The notes under the pieces: model-generated
What the model saw: only the letters and a program-made list of their open reading frames with translations
The model's database searches: none
Told to the model about the DNA's origin: nothing
Source: Tolypothrix sp. PCC 7712
Lineage (GTDB): Bacteria > Cyanobacteriota > Cyanobacteriia > Cyanobacteriales > Nostocaceae
Direction of reading: 5' to 3'
DNA length: 64,000 nt
Assembly (NCBI RefSeq): GCF_025860405.1
Contig: NZ_CP063785.1
Location: 1 to 64,000, forward strand
Shown here: piece by piece, positions 54,768-64,000 of the stretch
Layout of the letters: the number at the start of each line of letters is the position of its first letter
Position numbering within the stretch: position 1 is the first letter of the stretch
Program-made: the position numbers and the translations under genes

Positions 54768-57506
54768 TTAGTCAAGTGGATCGAAACGCTGCAAGATGAG
54801 CGCTATCAATATGACTGGCAAACCTACAGCTACACAAATTAGAGCTTGGGTAAATGTTAAAGGTGTGGTGCCAAAAATTTGATTCATGATGCTCCACTGA
54901 CTGAACAGACATTGTAAAGTGACTACAACCACAATGCCAATTACAGGGGCGTAGGCTATGGGTTTGCGTTTACCTTGAATTTTGGCAATTACAGATGGTA
55001 CAAACTGGCTAATGCTGAGTAGATAAAATACTTCTGCTGCTACTAACCCATTAATCGCCATTGTGCGGGCTAAGGCTTCATTATCTGTAGTTTGCAGTAT
55101 CCATTGAAAAACGCCAAAAATTACCAGCCAGTTGAAGAGAGAAATTGCCAAGATACGCTGGAGTAAGCTACCCGATAACAGCCTTTCTCTGGGGTTGCGT
55201 GGTGGTTGTTGCATCACCCGTCGAGATTTTGGCTCAAAGGCGAGGGGAACAATCAAACCTACTGAACTCACCATATTTAGCCAGAGAATTTGAATTGGTA
55301 AGATAGGAAGCGCGATCGCTAGGAAAATGGCAATCAAAATTGTCATAGATTCGCCAATGTTGATGGGTAGCAAGAAGGCGATCGCTTTGCGTAAGTTGCG
55401 ATATACTCCCCGCCCTTCTTCTACAGCGGCTTCAATGGCGGCGAAGTTATCGTCTGTTAACAGCATATCTGCAGATTCTTTAGCAACTTCTGCCCCAGCT
55501 AAACCCATCGCTACACCAATATCTGCTTGCTTGAGGGCTGGCGCATCATTGACACCATCTCCAGTCATCGCCACAATTTCACCTTGATGTTGCAAGGCTT
55601 TGACTAAACGCAACTTTTGTTCTGGCGCAACTCGCGCAAATACCCTACCTTGCTCCGCTGCTTGGCTGAATTCGGCTTCATCCATCTGAGCTAATTGCTT
55701 TCCTGTAAAAACCTGTGCTTCAGCCGAGCAAATTTCCATTTGGCGAGCGATCGCTCCAGCTGTGAGTGCATGATCGCCGGTGATCATTTTCACTTGGATG
55801 CCAGCAGATTGACAAGCAGCAACAGCCGCGATCGCTTCTTCACGAGGCGGATCGATGATGCCTTGAAGTCCTAAAAATACTAGTCCGGTATCGATATCAT
55901 GACGCTCTAAGGAACGCTGACCAGCAACTTTTTTGCTGGCGAAGGCTAGCACTCGTAAACCTTGCTTTGCCATCTGCGCTACTTCCTGTTCTATAAGCGC
56001 AGGATTGAGTGCAGTTTGTTGTCCTTGAGCATCGAGCTGGCGATCGCAGCGTTGGAGAATCGCCTCTACCGAACCTTTGACATAAATCACATTTTGTCTT
56101 TGCTGATTATCTAATTTATGCAAAGTCGCCATGTATTGGAATTGAGACTCAAAGGGAATAGTATCGATTCTCGGCAATTCTTCTGGGGTTAATCCCGCTT
56201 TATTAGCCGCCGTAATCAATGCTCCCTCGGTGGGAGTTCCTACTAAACTCCACTGTTCGTCTTTCCATTCAATGTGAGAATCGTTGCACAGCAATCCAGC
56301 AGCTAGGGTTTCTCCAAGAGCAATCTGTCCCTCTGTATAGACATCAACAGGCTGGCGATTCAGCAAAATTTCACCATCGGGAGCATAACCAATACCGCTA
56401 ACGGTGTAGTGTTGTTCACCTGCGTAAATCTGCTGCACTGTCATCTGATTTTCGGTTAACGTGCCAGTTTTGTCAGAGCAGATAACGGTTGTACTTCCCA
56501 ATGTTTCCACAGCAGGTAACTTGCGAATAATCGCGTTACGTCGCGCCATACGGGAAACACCAATGGACAAAATCACTGTGACAATTGCAGGTAAACCCTC
56601 GGGAATGGCGCTAACAACGAGCGCTACAGCAGCTTTGAACACATCAATCCAAGATTCGCCTTGTCCTAATCCAACTGCAAAGGTGAGGGCAGCTAAACCT
56701 AAAATGGCATACAGTAAAGTTTTGCTTAACTTGTCAATATTCCTGGTGAGTGGTGTTTTCAACCCCGTGCTACTTTCAATTAACTGCGAGATGCGTCCTG
56801 TTTCAGTAGCATCTGCGATCGCTACTACCATCCCTTCGGCTTGACCAAAGCTGACAAAACTGCCAGCGTAAGCCATATTGTTGCGTTCGGCTAAGGGTGT
56901 GTCTACAGCCAGCGATGCAGTTGTTTTTTCTACTGGAACCGATTCTCCAGTTAAAGCCGACTCATCAACTTGTAACTCACGCACAGTTAATAGCCGCAAA
57001 TCTGCAGGTACTTTATCCCCAGAGGCTAACAGTACCAAATCCCCTACCACAAGTTCAGTGGAAGCCAAACGAGTTTTTTGACCATCGCGAATCACAGTAG
57101 CTTCTGTAGTCACAGCTTGAGATAGAGCTGCGATCGCATCTTCTGCTTTGGATTCTTGAATGTAGCTAATAATGACATTAATCAGGGTGACGCTAAAAAT
57201 CACTCCTGCATCTATCCAATCTCGTAATAGTAAAGTCACCACTCCCGCCGCTATTAATATATAGAGTAGTGGTTGATGAAATTGCTCGATAAATTTTAAC
57301 CAAGGGCTTTTTCTCGCTTGAATATTCAGTTGATTGGCACCCATCTGTTGATGCCGCTTGGTTGCTTCTTGATGGCTCAAGCCGGCTTCTGAATGACTAA
57401 CTAAGGTTTGCACAACCTCTATTTCTGGTAGAGTATGCCATTCATAATTGATTACATCTTTTGTTAGATGGGAAGAATTATTTGTATTGATGGTATTCGC
57501 TGGCAT
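54768..57506 (-). CDS. P-type cation-transporting ATPase (type II, non-Ca-specific M6)
   Basis: 912 residues: cation-ATPase N-terminal domain (LPEIEVVQTLVSHSEAGLSH), actuator TGES (DESALTGESVPVEK), M4 SAIPEGLPAIVTVIL, phosphorylated Asp in CSDKTGTLTENQMTV, nucleotide domain with KGSVEAIL, hinge TGDGVNDAPALKQADIG and the C-terminal helices. It resembles PacL/SERCA overall, but M6 reads ILWLNMVSSVGLIVPLAFEP where Ca2+ pumps have N..TD. The Thr-Asp pair that binds Ca2+ is Ser-Ser, so another cation is likely (Na+, K+, Mg2+ or Mn2+). The C-terminal M8-M10 region is complete. The gene reads away from the glycine-zipper gene. Confidence 0.9.
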   Translation of the reverse strand: MPANTINTNNSSHLTKDVINYEWHTLPEIEVVQTLVSHSEAGLSHQEATKRHQQMGANQLNIQARKSPWLKFIEQFHQPLLYILIAAGVVTLLLRDWIDAGVIFSVTLINVIISYIQESKAEDAIAALSQAVTTEATVIRDGQKTRLASTELVVGDLVLLASGDKVPADLRLLTVRELQVDESALTGESVPVEKTTASLAVDTPLAERNNMAYAGSFVSFGQAEGMVVAIADATETGRISQLIESSTGLKTPLTRNIDKLSKTLLYAILGLAALTFAVGLGQGESWIDVFKAAVALVVSAIPEGLPAIVTVILSIGVSRMARRNAIIRKLPAVETLGSTTVICSDKTGTLTENQMTVQQIYAGEQHYTVSGIGYAPDGEILLNRQPVDVYTEGQIALGETLAAGLLCNDSHIEWKDEQWSLVGTPTEGALITAANKAGLTPEELPRIDTIPFESQFQYMATLHKLDNQQRQNVIYVKGSVEAILQRCDRQLDAQGQQTALNPALIEQEVAQMAKQGLRVLAFASKKVAGQRSLERHDIDTGLVFLGLQGIIDPPREEAIAAVAACQSAGIQVKMITGDHALTAGAIARQMEICSAEAQVFTGKQLAQMDEAEFSQAAEQGRVFARVAPEQKLRLVKALQHQGEIVAMTGDGVNDAPALKQADIGVAMGLAGAEVAKESADMLLTDDNFAAIEAAVEEGRGVYRNLRKAIAFLLPINIGESMTILIAIFLAIALPILPIQILWLNMVSSVGLIVPLAFEPKSRRVMQQPPRNPRERLLSGSLLQRILAISLFNWLVIFGVFQWILQTTDNEALARTMAINGLVAAEVFYLLSISQFVPSVIAKIQGKRKPIAYAPVIGIVVVVTLQCLFSQWSIMNQIFGTTPLTFTQALICVAVGLPVILIALILQRFDPLD

Positions 57507-57608
57507 TTCTACATCCTGATTTAACTATCTATTGCAGTAATTTATCCTTCAAATTCCTCAGCTTTAATTTCTGTTAAAATCTGTATTTTTTAGTTCAAAT
57601 CGCTGTAT

Positions 57609-58142
57609 CTACAGTAATCTTTTGCTTAGTTCATAAATATGCCACTCTCGCACACCCCAATAGCGAAGAATATATTCTGCTTGCTGAATTTCGTCTGCTG
57701 TCCCCTCTACCTTCACCAAAAAATCTTCCCTAGGCTGCCAAAGTTTAACTTGCTTTTCGGGAGCAACCCAACCTTGAAATGCACCGCATAAACTACCAAA
57801 TATTGCACTTGCTCCACCCGCCAGTAGTGTAGTTAAAACAGATTCAACTGCTAATACAGGGCCAAAACCGGGAATCATTAAAATACCAAGTCCGGTGGTA
57901 ACTGCTAACACTCCTCCTGCTGTCCCGCCTGTAATTGCACCTACTTTAGCTCCTTCAATAGGAGTCACAATTTGATTACCAGAATGAGTATTGTGCAACT
58001 TTTTTTGTTTTGATTCCGTAGCAAACATAGAAATTTTTTGCATAGGAAAGTCAATCGCTATCAGTTCATCAAGCACTTGTGTTACAGCCTGACGGTTAGA
58101 AATAATGCCTATAGCATTTTTTATGGAATTGGCATTCATCAT
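57609..58142 (-). CDS. General-stress-type protein with glycine zipper
   Basis: A 177-residue protein. The N-terminal alpha-beta segment (AIGIISNRQAVTQVLDELIA) is of the general-stress/heat-inducible type. Two hydrophobic glycine-zipper segments follow (GAITGGTAGGVLAVTTGLGI and FGPVLAVESVLTTLLAGGAS) and could insert in a membrane. The C-terminus repeats the fold (VKVEGTADEIQQAEYILRYW). It follows the ATPase gene's start on the same strand, about 100 bp upstream of it, so the two may be co-transcribed. No precise function. Confidence 0.72.
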   Translation of the reverse strand: MMNANSIKNAIGIISNRQAVTQVLDELIAIDFPMQKISMFATESKQKKLHNTHSGNQIVTPIEGAKVGAITGGTAGGVLAVTTGLGILMIPGFGPVLAVESVLTTLLAGGASAIFGSLCGAFQGWVAPEKQVKLWQPREDFLVKVEGTADEIQQAEYILRYWGVREWHIYELSKRLL

Positions 58143-58472
58143 AACTTCTACCCCTGAAAATAATTAATTTAAAAAATTAGCGTTATTTAAATATAAATAG
58201 GTAAAATAATATTGATTTGTTCAAAACTCTCTTTTATTCCTGATTCGCTTCATCAGTGATGATTTTAAGGAATTGAATAGGAATGCTATAATTTCCCAAC
58301 TGCAGAAAGAACTGTAGAGTTAAGCATGAGTTTTAACCCTCAGTTCGATTATTTTTACTCACATCCTTTTTTTAGGATTACAGACAAATGTGAATGAAAA
58401 GTGAGCGCGGATGCTCTTGAAAAGAATATCTATGAGTTAAGTAACGCATCCAGGCTGAGAATGCGGTGCGTT

Positions 58473-58574
58473 ACTAAAATACTGCATAAAAAAACTCTTG
58501 TGGGATGGATGTCTCACCCGTCCAGGGCGGACAAGATGTCCACCCCACAAGAAAAAAACATTTTAGCTGTGTCA
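58473..58574. repeat. MITE-like element, 'CTCACCCGTCCAGGGCGG' family, copy 2
   Basis: Matches 12900-13015 closely from CTAAAATACTGCATAAAAAA through TCTCACCCGTCCAGGGCGGA to ATTTTAGCTGTGTCA. It is embedded in an ACGCAT-rich flank. Frames that run across it are not genes. The rest of 58143-58678 shows no gene. Confidence 0.7.
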
Positions 58575-58678
58575 ATGCGTTACGAGACTAAAAAGATTTT
58601 GGCTACACATGAACTATTGGTAGGAACGCACAAATTTACGCCCCTACCAATGATGTTGTATTCTATTTTCAAAACGCT

Positions 58679-60382
58679 CTACTTCAATAAATCCAAATCT
58701 GTGACAGCACCAACACTGCTGGAGGAAACTAACTTAGCATATTTGGCTAAGGTACCTTTTGTATAACGAGGTGGACGAGGTTGCCATTTAGCGCGACGAT
58801 TGGCTAATTCTGCATCGGAAATATTGATTTGCAGTAAGCGAGAATGAGCATCGATAGTGATGCGATCGCCTTCTTCAACTAAAGCGATCGCACCACCAAC
58901 AGCGGCTTCGGGAGCAACATGACCAACTACCATCCCGTAAGTCCCGCCGGAAAAGCGTCCATCGGTAATTAACCCAACTGCATCACCTAACCCTGCACCA
59001 ATAATTGCGGAGGTGGGTGCTAGCATTTCCCGCATTCCTGGGCCGCCTTTGGGGCCTTCATAGCGAACAATAATCACATCGCCAGCTTGGATTTTATTTG
59101 CCAAGATAGCATCTAAGCATTCTTCCTCGGAGTCAAATACCCGCGCTGGCCCGGTAATACAGGGATTTTTAACTCCGGTAATTTTAGCTACTGCTCCCTC
59201 AGTAGCGAGATTGCCTTTGAGGATGGCTAAGTGACCTTGAGCATACATCGGGTGATTCCACGGACGAATCACATCTTGATTGCTGAGTGGTTCATCGGGG
59301 ATATCTGCTAAAACTTCAGCGATAGTTTTACCTGTAATGGTGATACAGTCGCCGTGGAGTAAACCATGCACAAGTAACATCTTCATGACTTGGGGAATAC
59401 CGCCTACTTTGTGTAAGTCTGTAGCCACATATCTACCGCTAGGTTTCAAATCGCACAACACAGGGACGCGACCACGGATAGTTTCAAAGTCATCTAGACT
59501 CAGTTCTATACCAGTTGCGTGAGCGATCGCGAGAAAATGTAATACAGAATTTGTGGAACCACCCACAGCCATAATTACAGAGATGGCGTTTTCTATAGAT
59601 TTGCGGGTGATAATTTGTCTGGGTAAAATTTGATTGCGAATCGCTTCTACCAATACTTTGGCTGATTTTTCCGTACTATCAGCGATTTCATCATCTTCAG
59701 CTGCCATTGTAGAAGAATAAGGCAAACTCATTCCCATCGCTTCAAAAGCAGAAGACATGGTGTTGGCTGTATACATCCCTCCACAGGAACCAGAACCCGG
59801 ACAAGCTTGGCGTTCAATGGCTAATAGTTCATCTTCGTCAATTTTATTGGCGCTATATTCACCGACAGCCTCAAAAGAACTGACAATAGTCAAATCTTTA
59901 CCCTTGTGCTGTCCGGGTTTGATGGTGCCACCATAAACAAAAATAGCAGGGATATTCATCCGAGCGATCGCAATCATTGCCCCTGGCATATTCTTATCAC
60001 AACCGCCGATGGCAATCACACCATCCATACTTTGACCATTACAGGCGGTTTCAATGGAATCAGCAATGACTTCTCGTGACACTAGGGAATATTTCATCCC
60101 CTCGGTTCCCATAGATATGCCATCACTAATTGTAATTGTGCCGAACATTTGCGGCATTGCCCCAGCTAGTTTAATTCCCTCTTCGGCTCTTTGTGCGAGG
60201 CGATTAATTCCCATGTTGCAGGGAGTAATGGTGCTGTAGGAATTCGCCACACCCACAATAGCTTTATTAAAATCCCTATCTTGGAAGCCGACTGCACGCA
60301 GCATCGCTCGATTTGGCGATCGTTGTACCCCTTGCGTGACTGCTTGACTGCGAAAATTTTCGGTAATTGTTTTCTCAGACAT
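58679..60382 (-). CDS. ilvD: Dihydroxy-acid dehydratase
   Basis: Branched-chain amino-acid (Ile/Val) biosynthesis: dehydrates 2,3-dihydroxy-isovalerate with an Fe-S cluster. 567 residues from ATG 60382. The longer frame starting at TTG 60445 would add residues that overlap the divergent regulator and lack conservation, whereas [20 protein letters not shown] is the expected opening. Cluster ligands lie in GGCDKNMPG and [17 protein letters not shown]; other motifs are [32 protein letters not shown] and [15 protein letters not shown]. Divergent from a LysR gene. Confidence 0.95.
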   Translation of the reverse strand: MSEKTITENFRSQAVTQGVQRSPNRAMLRAVGFQDRDFNKAIVGVANSYSTITPCNMGINRLAQRAEEGIKLAGAMPQMFGTITISDGISMGTEGMKYSLVSREVIADSIETACNGQSMDGVIAIGGCDKNMPGAMIAIARMNIPAIFVYGGTIKPGQHKGKDLTIVSSFEAVGEYSANKIDEDELLAIERQACPGSGSCGGMYTANTMSSAFEAMGMSLPYSSTMAAEDDEIADSTEKSAKVLVEAIRNQILPRQIITRKSIENAISVIMAVGGSTNSVLHFLAIAHATGIELSLDDFETIRGRVPVLCDLKPSGRYVATDLHKVGGIPQVMKMLLVHGLLHGDCITITGKTIAEVLADIPDEPLSNQDVIRPWNHPMYAQGHLAILKGNLATEGAVAKITGVKNPCITGPARVFDSEEECLDAILANKIQAGDVIIVRYEGPKGGPGMREMLAPTSAIIGAGLGDAVGLITDGRFSGGTYGMVVGHVAPEAAVGGAIALVEEGDRITIDAHSRLLQINISDAELANRRAKWQPRPPRYTKGTLAKYAKLVSSSSVGAVTDLDLLK

Positions 60383-60486
60383 TGCTTTAGCCTCGTTCAA
60401 CATGGTTGTACGAGTATGATATGTAGACTTTTTTGAGATGTCCAATATATATTTATTTAAAATTGATATCTTTTAAATATAAAAAA

Positions 60487-61368
60487 ATGGAACTACGACA
60501 CCTGCGTTACTTTATTGCTGTAGCTGAAGAACTACATTTCAGTAAAGCCGCAGAAAGGCTGCATATAGCGCAACCGCCTCTCAGCCAACAAATTCAGCAG
60601 CTAGAAGCAGAACTAGGAGTAGAACTTTTTCATCGCAAAACCAAGCGACAGGTACAGCTAACAGAAGCAGGTAAGGTTTTTTTACAAGAAGCTTATGGAT
60701 TACTACTACAACTAGAAACTGCGATCGCACTAACTCAAAGGATTGGTAGAGGCCAAACTGGTCAACTACGAATAGGATTTACGAGTTTGGTAATCTATGA
60801 ATTATTACCCTCAATTTTGCGCCAATTTCGCGAGCAATTTCCCGAAGTAGAACTAGTATTACGAGAGTTAACTACAAGTCAACAAGAGCAAGCGCTTCGA
60901 GATTCTCTAATTCATGTAGGTTTTGCTCATCCACCTTTAGAAGATGAGAAGCTATCTTATCAATCTATTCACCAGCAAACTTTAGTTGTAGCTTTACCGT
61001 CAAATCATTCCTTAGCTCAAACAGAACATATTCAGGTGCAGGAATTAGAGGATGAGCCTTTGATTATGTTTCCTCGTTATCTAGCACCCGGACTTTACGA
61101 TTTGATTATGAGTCTTTTTAGGCAGAGAAATATCAAACCTCAAGTTACTCAGGAAGCGGTTCAAATGCAAACTATTATTGGTTTAGTATCGGCGGGAATG
61201 GGTGTGGCAATTACACCATCTGTTCTACAAAATCTGCAACGTTCTGGTGTTATTTATCGCCCTTTACTAGAAGCAGCACCCGTCATAGAAACTGCTATCA
61301 TCTGGCAGAAAAATAGTCTCACACCTCTTGTAGAGAATTTTTTAAAATTCACCCAGCAGTTTATCTAA
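60487..61368 (+). CDS. LysR-family transcriptional regulator
   Basis: 293 residues from ATG 60487, immediately before the winged helix (MELRHLRYFIAVAEELHFSK, AAERLHIAQPPLSQQIQQLE). A longer frame from 60433 has no conserved residues before that ATG. The effector domain (about 90-293) has the usual two subdomains (GQTGQLRIGFTSLVIYELLP, then VSAGMGVAITPSVLQNL). It is the type related to BenM/CatR/CbbR-like regulators. It diverges from ilvD with 104 bp between the starts, so it is likely to regulate that gene and itself; the effector is unknown. Confidence 0.9.
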   Translation: MELRHLRYFIAVAEELHFSKAAERLHIAQPPLSQQIQQLEAELGVELFHRKTKRQVQLTEAGKVFLQEAYGLLLQLETAIALTQRIGRGQTGQLRIGFTSLVIYELLPSILRQFREQFPEVELVLRELTTSQQEQALRDSLIHVGFAHPPLEDEKLSYQSIHQQTLVVALPSNHSLAQTEHIQVQELEDEPLIMFPRYLAPGLYDLIMSLFRQRNIKPQVTQEAVQMQTIIGLVSAGMGVAITPSVLQNLQRSGVIYRPLLEAAPVIETAIIWQKNSLTPLVENFLKFTQQFI

Positions 61369-61380
61369 TACAAATTCAAA

Positions 61381-61468
61381 TCATGTTTGCGACACATCAA
61401 TATATTCTAGAGGGCAAGGCAATGCCTTGCCCCTACAATCTGTCGCATTTTTTTCAAATTGATATGAG
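61381..61468. repeat. Palindromic element, 'GCGACAGATTGTAGGGG' family, copy 2
   Basis: The core GGGCAAGGCA-A-TGCCTTGCCC (61412-61432) is a perfect palindrome. The flank CTACAATCTGTCGCATTTTT (then TTCAAATTGATATGAG) is the reverse complement of the left part of 6351-6447. Confidence 0.6.
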
Positions 61469-61517
61469 TAAATTAGTTGTGTTTTAATTTGAATTTTGAA
61501 TTCGGAGCGTAGCGGCG

Positions 61518-62735
61518 CTACGCGCTTCTCAAGGCGACAATTGGGTCAAGTTTAGCGGCGCGACGTGCGGGTACGACACCAAAGAATAAGCCAATTCCGC
61601 CAGAGATACCAACAGCCATTGTAATTGCTACGGGAGAAATGCCAGCTTGTAACGGTGTTAAGGCTGCAACTAACAAAATTCCACTCACACCTACACCAGT
61701 ACCTACCAAGCCACCAATTGCAGAAACAATTACCGCTTCAATCATGAACTGTAGCAAAATATCTTGCTCTGTTGCACCAATCGCTTTTCTCAATCCAATT
61801 TCTTGGGTGCGTTCGGTGACGGATACTAGCATGATGTTCATGATCCCAATACCACCGACAAACAAAGATATGCCTGCGATCGCAGCTAGCATAATTGTGA
61901 GTGCGCCTGTAATTTGTCCGACTGTTTGCAAAGCATCTTTTTGAGAACGGATGGTAAAGTCATCTTCCCCAGTAATTTTGTGGCGTTGGCGTAGTAAATT
62001 GGTAATTTGAAACTCTGCTGCATCAACGCTATCGGCATTTTTCGCAGAAACAACAATATAGCTTAACTCCAAACCGTAGGGAGAAGTCCGCCCAATTAAG
62101 CGATTAGCTGTGGTGATAATCGGTACTAAAGCTGCATCGTCGTAATTCACGCCTAAGTTAGAACCTTTGGCGGTGAGTACGCCTATCACTTGAAAGCTAG
62201 TATTTTTAATTCTTAATTGCTGTCCCACAGGATTAGCACTACCAAACAGTCTTTGGGCTAAATCTGCACCCAATACCGCAACTTGGTTGCTGCGCTTCAT
62301 ATCGATGTCAGTAAAAAATCGCCCTTTGGCGGTTTCAAAATCCCTAACTGTCAAGAACGTGGGAGTGGTGCCAATGATATTAACATCGGTATTGCGATTG
62401 CGGTAAGTAACAACTTGGCGGCTATTTAATTCCGCCGTCACATTTGCAACTGTGGGTACTTGAGTGGCGATCGCTTTTGCATCTTCCAAAACCAAAGTTT
62501 TTGGTACATCCCTAGAGATGCGTTGCGTTTCTTGGTTACCGGGAATCACAAATAAGATATTAGGCCCCAAAGACTCCAGTTGTTGCGAAACATACTTTTG
62601 TCCACCTTCGCCAATCCCAATCATCGCAATCACCGAAGCGTTACCAATGACAATTCCCAGCATGGTAAGCGCGCTGCGTAACTTATTCGCCAGCAGGGTT
62701 TTCCCCGCCATTTGGATACTTTCTAACAGGTTCAT
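61518..62735 (-). CDS. MacB-type ABC transporter permease
   Basis: 405 residues. One N-terminal helix (LRSALTMLGIVIGNASVIAM), a large extracytoplasmic MacB-PCD domain (about 45-270), and three C-terminal FtsX helices (ALTIMLAAIAGISLFVGGIG, then IMNIMLVSVTERTQEIGLRK and the final pair). There is no ATPase domain, so an ATPase must come from a separate gene that is not in this window. The fusion protein gene precedes it (160 bp upstream), the order of a tripartite efflux system. Substrate unknown: drug, lipid, peptide or heterocyst glycolipid export are all family roles. Confidence 0.88.
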   Translation of the reverse strand: MNLLESIQMAGKTLLANKLRSALTMLGIVIGNASVIAMIGIGEGGQKYVSQQLESLGPNILFVIPGNQETQRISRDVPKTLVLEDAKAIATQVPTVANVTAELNSRQVVTYRNRNTDVNIIGTTPTFLTVRDFETAKGRFFTDIDMKRSNQVAVLGADLAQRLFGSANPVGQQLRIKNTSFQVIGVLTAKGSNLGVNYDDAALVPIITTANRLIGRTSPYGLELSYIVVSAKNADSVDAAEFQITNLLRQRHKITGEDDFTIRSQKDALQTVGQITGALTIMLAAIAGISLFVGGIGIMNIMLVSVTERTQEIGLRKAIGATEQDILLQFMIEAVIVSAIGGLVGTGVGVSGILLVAALTPLQAGISPVAITMAVGISGGIGLFFGVVPARRAAKLDPIVALRSA

Positions 62736-62744
62736 GGTTATTTG

Positions 62745-62890
62745 TCATTTGTCATTTGTCATTTGTCATTTGTCATTGGTCATTGGTCATTGGTAATGGG
62801 TAATTGGTGTTTGTTTCCCTTTCCCCTTTCCCCTTTCCCCTTTTCCCCTTTCCCCTTTTCCCCAGTCCCCAGTCCCCAGTCCCCAGTCCC
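62745..62890. repeat. Heptamer STRR clusters between efflux genes
   Basis: TCATTTG (62748-62780), TCATTGG (62775-62800), CCCTTTC-type pyrimidine repeats (62818-62868) and CCCCAGT (62863-62890), all head to tail. Confidence 0.9.
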
Positions 62891-64000
62891 CTACTTACCC
62901 TTTGCCTTTTCGATTTTGTAATCCTTCGGTGGGTTTACAAAAATGCGATCGCCTGTTTGTACGCCTTCTAAAACCTGGGTTTGGTCTTGGATTTGTGCGC
63001 CGACGGTGACTTGGCGGAATTGGGGTTTATTGTTTTCGTCAGGGATGAGTACGCCAGTTTGCCCTTTTTCGGTGACAATGGCGACGGTGGGTATAACTAA
63101 AGCATTGTTGACGCGATCGCCTAAAAAGGTCAAATCTACATTTAAGCCAGAACGCAGTTTATCTATCCCTGTATCTAATGCAACTCGCACTTGGAAGGAA
63201 GTTACACCTTGTTCCACTACTGCTTCTGGTGCAATGAGGCGGACACGACCTTTAAATACTTGGTCGGGATAAGCATCAGCAACAATTTCTACCTGTTGTC
63301 CTGGTTTAATTCTGCCAATGTCGGTTTCAGGAACCTGCGCTAAAACTTCTAAACCGCGCGCCACGGCGACAATAGAGCTAGATGTGGCTGATGCACTACT
63401 AGAAGCGGAAGTTGTGGGTGTGACAAATGAACCCACATTAGCGTATTTTTGCGTAACAATACCGTTAAAAGGTGCGCGAATTTCTGTATCTGCAAGCCTG
63501 ACTTGGGCGGCTTTTAATTGCGCTTGGGCGGCTTTGACTGCGGCTTGGCGTTGAGCAATTTCCTCAGGACGGCTACCATTTTGTAACAGTACTAAAGCGG
63601 CGCTGGCTTCGGTAACGGCTGCTTCTTTCGCGTCGATTTCTTCGCTACGAGTTCCACTTTGCAACAGAGATAGGCGTTTTTGCGCTTCTTCTAAAGCAGC
63701 TTTGGCGCGGCTATTTTCGCTAACGTACTGATCGAGCTGATCTTGAGAAGTTGCTCCTTGTCTAGTTAATTCCTGATAGCGCACTACCCGCGCTTGCGTT
63801 AAATTAACCTGGGCTTTTGCAGATTCTACTTGCGCTTGCGCCTGTCCAATTTCTTGAGCGCGATTACCCGCACGGGCTGCGGCTAGTTGTGCTTGGGCTT
63901 GCGCTAAACGTGCTTTTGCTTGGGCGATTTCTTGGGGACGACTTCCCGCCCGCGCTTCATCGAGTTGGGCTTGGGCTTGGGCGATATTAGCCTGGTACTG
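62891..64000 (-). CDS. Membrane-fusion (HlyD/MacA-type) periplasmic adaptor (5' partial)
   Basis: The frame is open from the window edge (64000) to a TAG at 62891, so the gene is cut at its 5' end. A GTG at 63784 is internal. A long helical hairpin of Ala-Gln repeats fills the first 200 codons; repeated units contain RAGSRPQEIAQAKARL, RAGNRAQEIGQAQAQV, QSGTRSEEIDAKEAAV and QNGSRPEEIAQRQAAV. They are followed by the lipoyl-like and beta-barrel parts (DTEIRAPFNGIVTQKYANVG, GQQVEIVADAYPDQVFKGRV) and a final barrel (LVIPTVAIVTEKGQTGVLIP). This adaptor bridges the permease downstream to an outer-membrane channel. Confidence 0.88.
   Translation of the reverse strand, partial: QYQANIAQAQAQLDEARAGSRPQEIAQAKARLAQAQAQLAAARAGNRAQEIGQAQAQVESAKAQVNLTQARVVRYQELTRQGATSQDQLDQYVSENSRAKAALEEAQKRLSLLQSGTRSEEIDAKEAAVTEASAALVLLQNGSRPEEIAQRQAAVKAAQAQLKAAQVRLADTEIRAPFNGIVTQKYANVGSFVTPTTSASSSASATSSSIVAVARGLEVLAQVPETDIGRIKPGQQVEIVADAYPDQVFKGRVRLIAPEAVVEQGVTSFQVRVALDTGIDKLRSGLNVDLTFLGDRVNNALVIPTVAIVTEKGQTGVLIPDENNKPQFRQVTVGAQIQDQTQVLEGVQTGDRIFVNPPKDYKIEKAKGK

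Noticed and set aside
58401..58766. 121-codon ORF before ilvD
   Set aside because: Covers the dispersed element and the ilvD 3' end in another frame; no credible product.

Overview
The window comes from a filamentous, probably heterocyst-forming cyanobacterium of the Nostoc/Calothrix/Anabaena type. The grounds are dozens of HIP1 octamers (GCGATCGC), 7-bp short tandem repeats of the AATTACG, TAATGGG, TTTGTCA and CCCCAGT kinds, low GC, and a cyanobacterial gene set: a high-light-inducible protein, principal sigma factor SigA, SLH/OprB porin, glycolate dehydrogenase GlcD, and GAF domains of the cyanobacteriochrome kind. Most genes are chromosomal housekeeping genes. Between them lie long intergenic stretches full of palindromic and MITE-like repeats.

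Layout. 0-3 kb: end of a Liv/Nat amino-acid ABC transporter operon (permease cut by the window edge, then two ATPases) and a Uma2 nuclease. 3-7.5 kb: histidine phosphatase, glucokinase, an exported protein, a 63-bp tandem repeat array and a VapBC-type toxin-antitoxin pair. 7.6-15 kb: tRNA-Lys(CUU), a PAS-GAF-GAF histidine kinase relative without its phosphoacceptor His, a membrane protein overlapping a GHL10-type hydrolase, and glcD. 15.6-23.4 kb: two large signalling proteins in tandem that share one C-terminal half (class III nucleotide cyclase plus a PilZ-like tail). One has a Ser/Thr kinase, an AAA ATPase and a GAF domain in front; the other has an exported haem-c (CxxCH) sensor. 23.5-33.5 kb: miaA, gyrB, a 1.5-kb leader with structured elements, sigA, hli, a gyrA-type subunit and a lone receiver protein.

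33.6-42.2 kb is accessory in character: TPR protein, an IS200/IS605 element (divergent tnpA/tnpB), RES-domain toxin, Xre/MbcA-type antitoxin, a short NACHT NTPase with an N-terminal HTH, and another Uma2 nuclease. The antitoxin-like and NACHT genes diverge from a promoter region holding five ATGAYTTA boxes, four of them at exact 11-bp spacing. 42.4-51.9 kb: beta-hydroxyacid dehydrogenase, a 31-residue membrane peptide, MidA-type methyltransferase, VOC protein, lipoprotein, a GAF-only protein with DXCF and CH motifs, aroC, a DUF4351 remnant, SemiSWEET, B12 radical SAM protein, CPXCG protein and SRPBCC protein. 52-64 kb: SLH/OprB porin, P-type cation ATPase, glycine-zipper protein, ilvD divergent from a LysR regulator, and a MacB-like permease with its membrane-fusion partner, which runs off the window.

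The strongest candidates for undescribed biology are: the tandem cyclases, whose base-selecting residues (Glu, Gly) point to cGMP and whose sensors would couple extracytoplasmic haem and kinase/ATPase inputs; the iteron-controlled RES/NACHT region; the GAF-only bilin-binding candidate; the pseudo-histidine kinase; and a three-way-junction RNA-like structure upstream of sigA. No CRISPR array, rRNA gene or prophage was seen.
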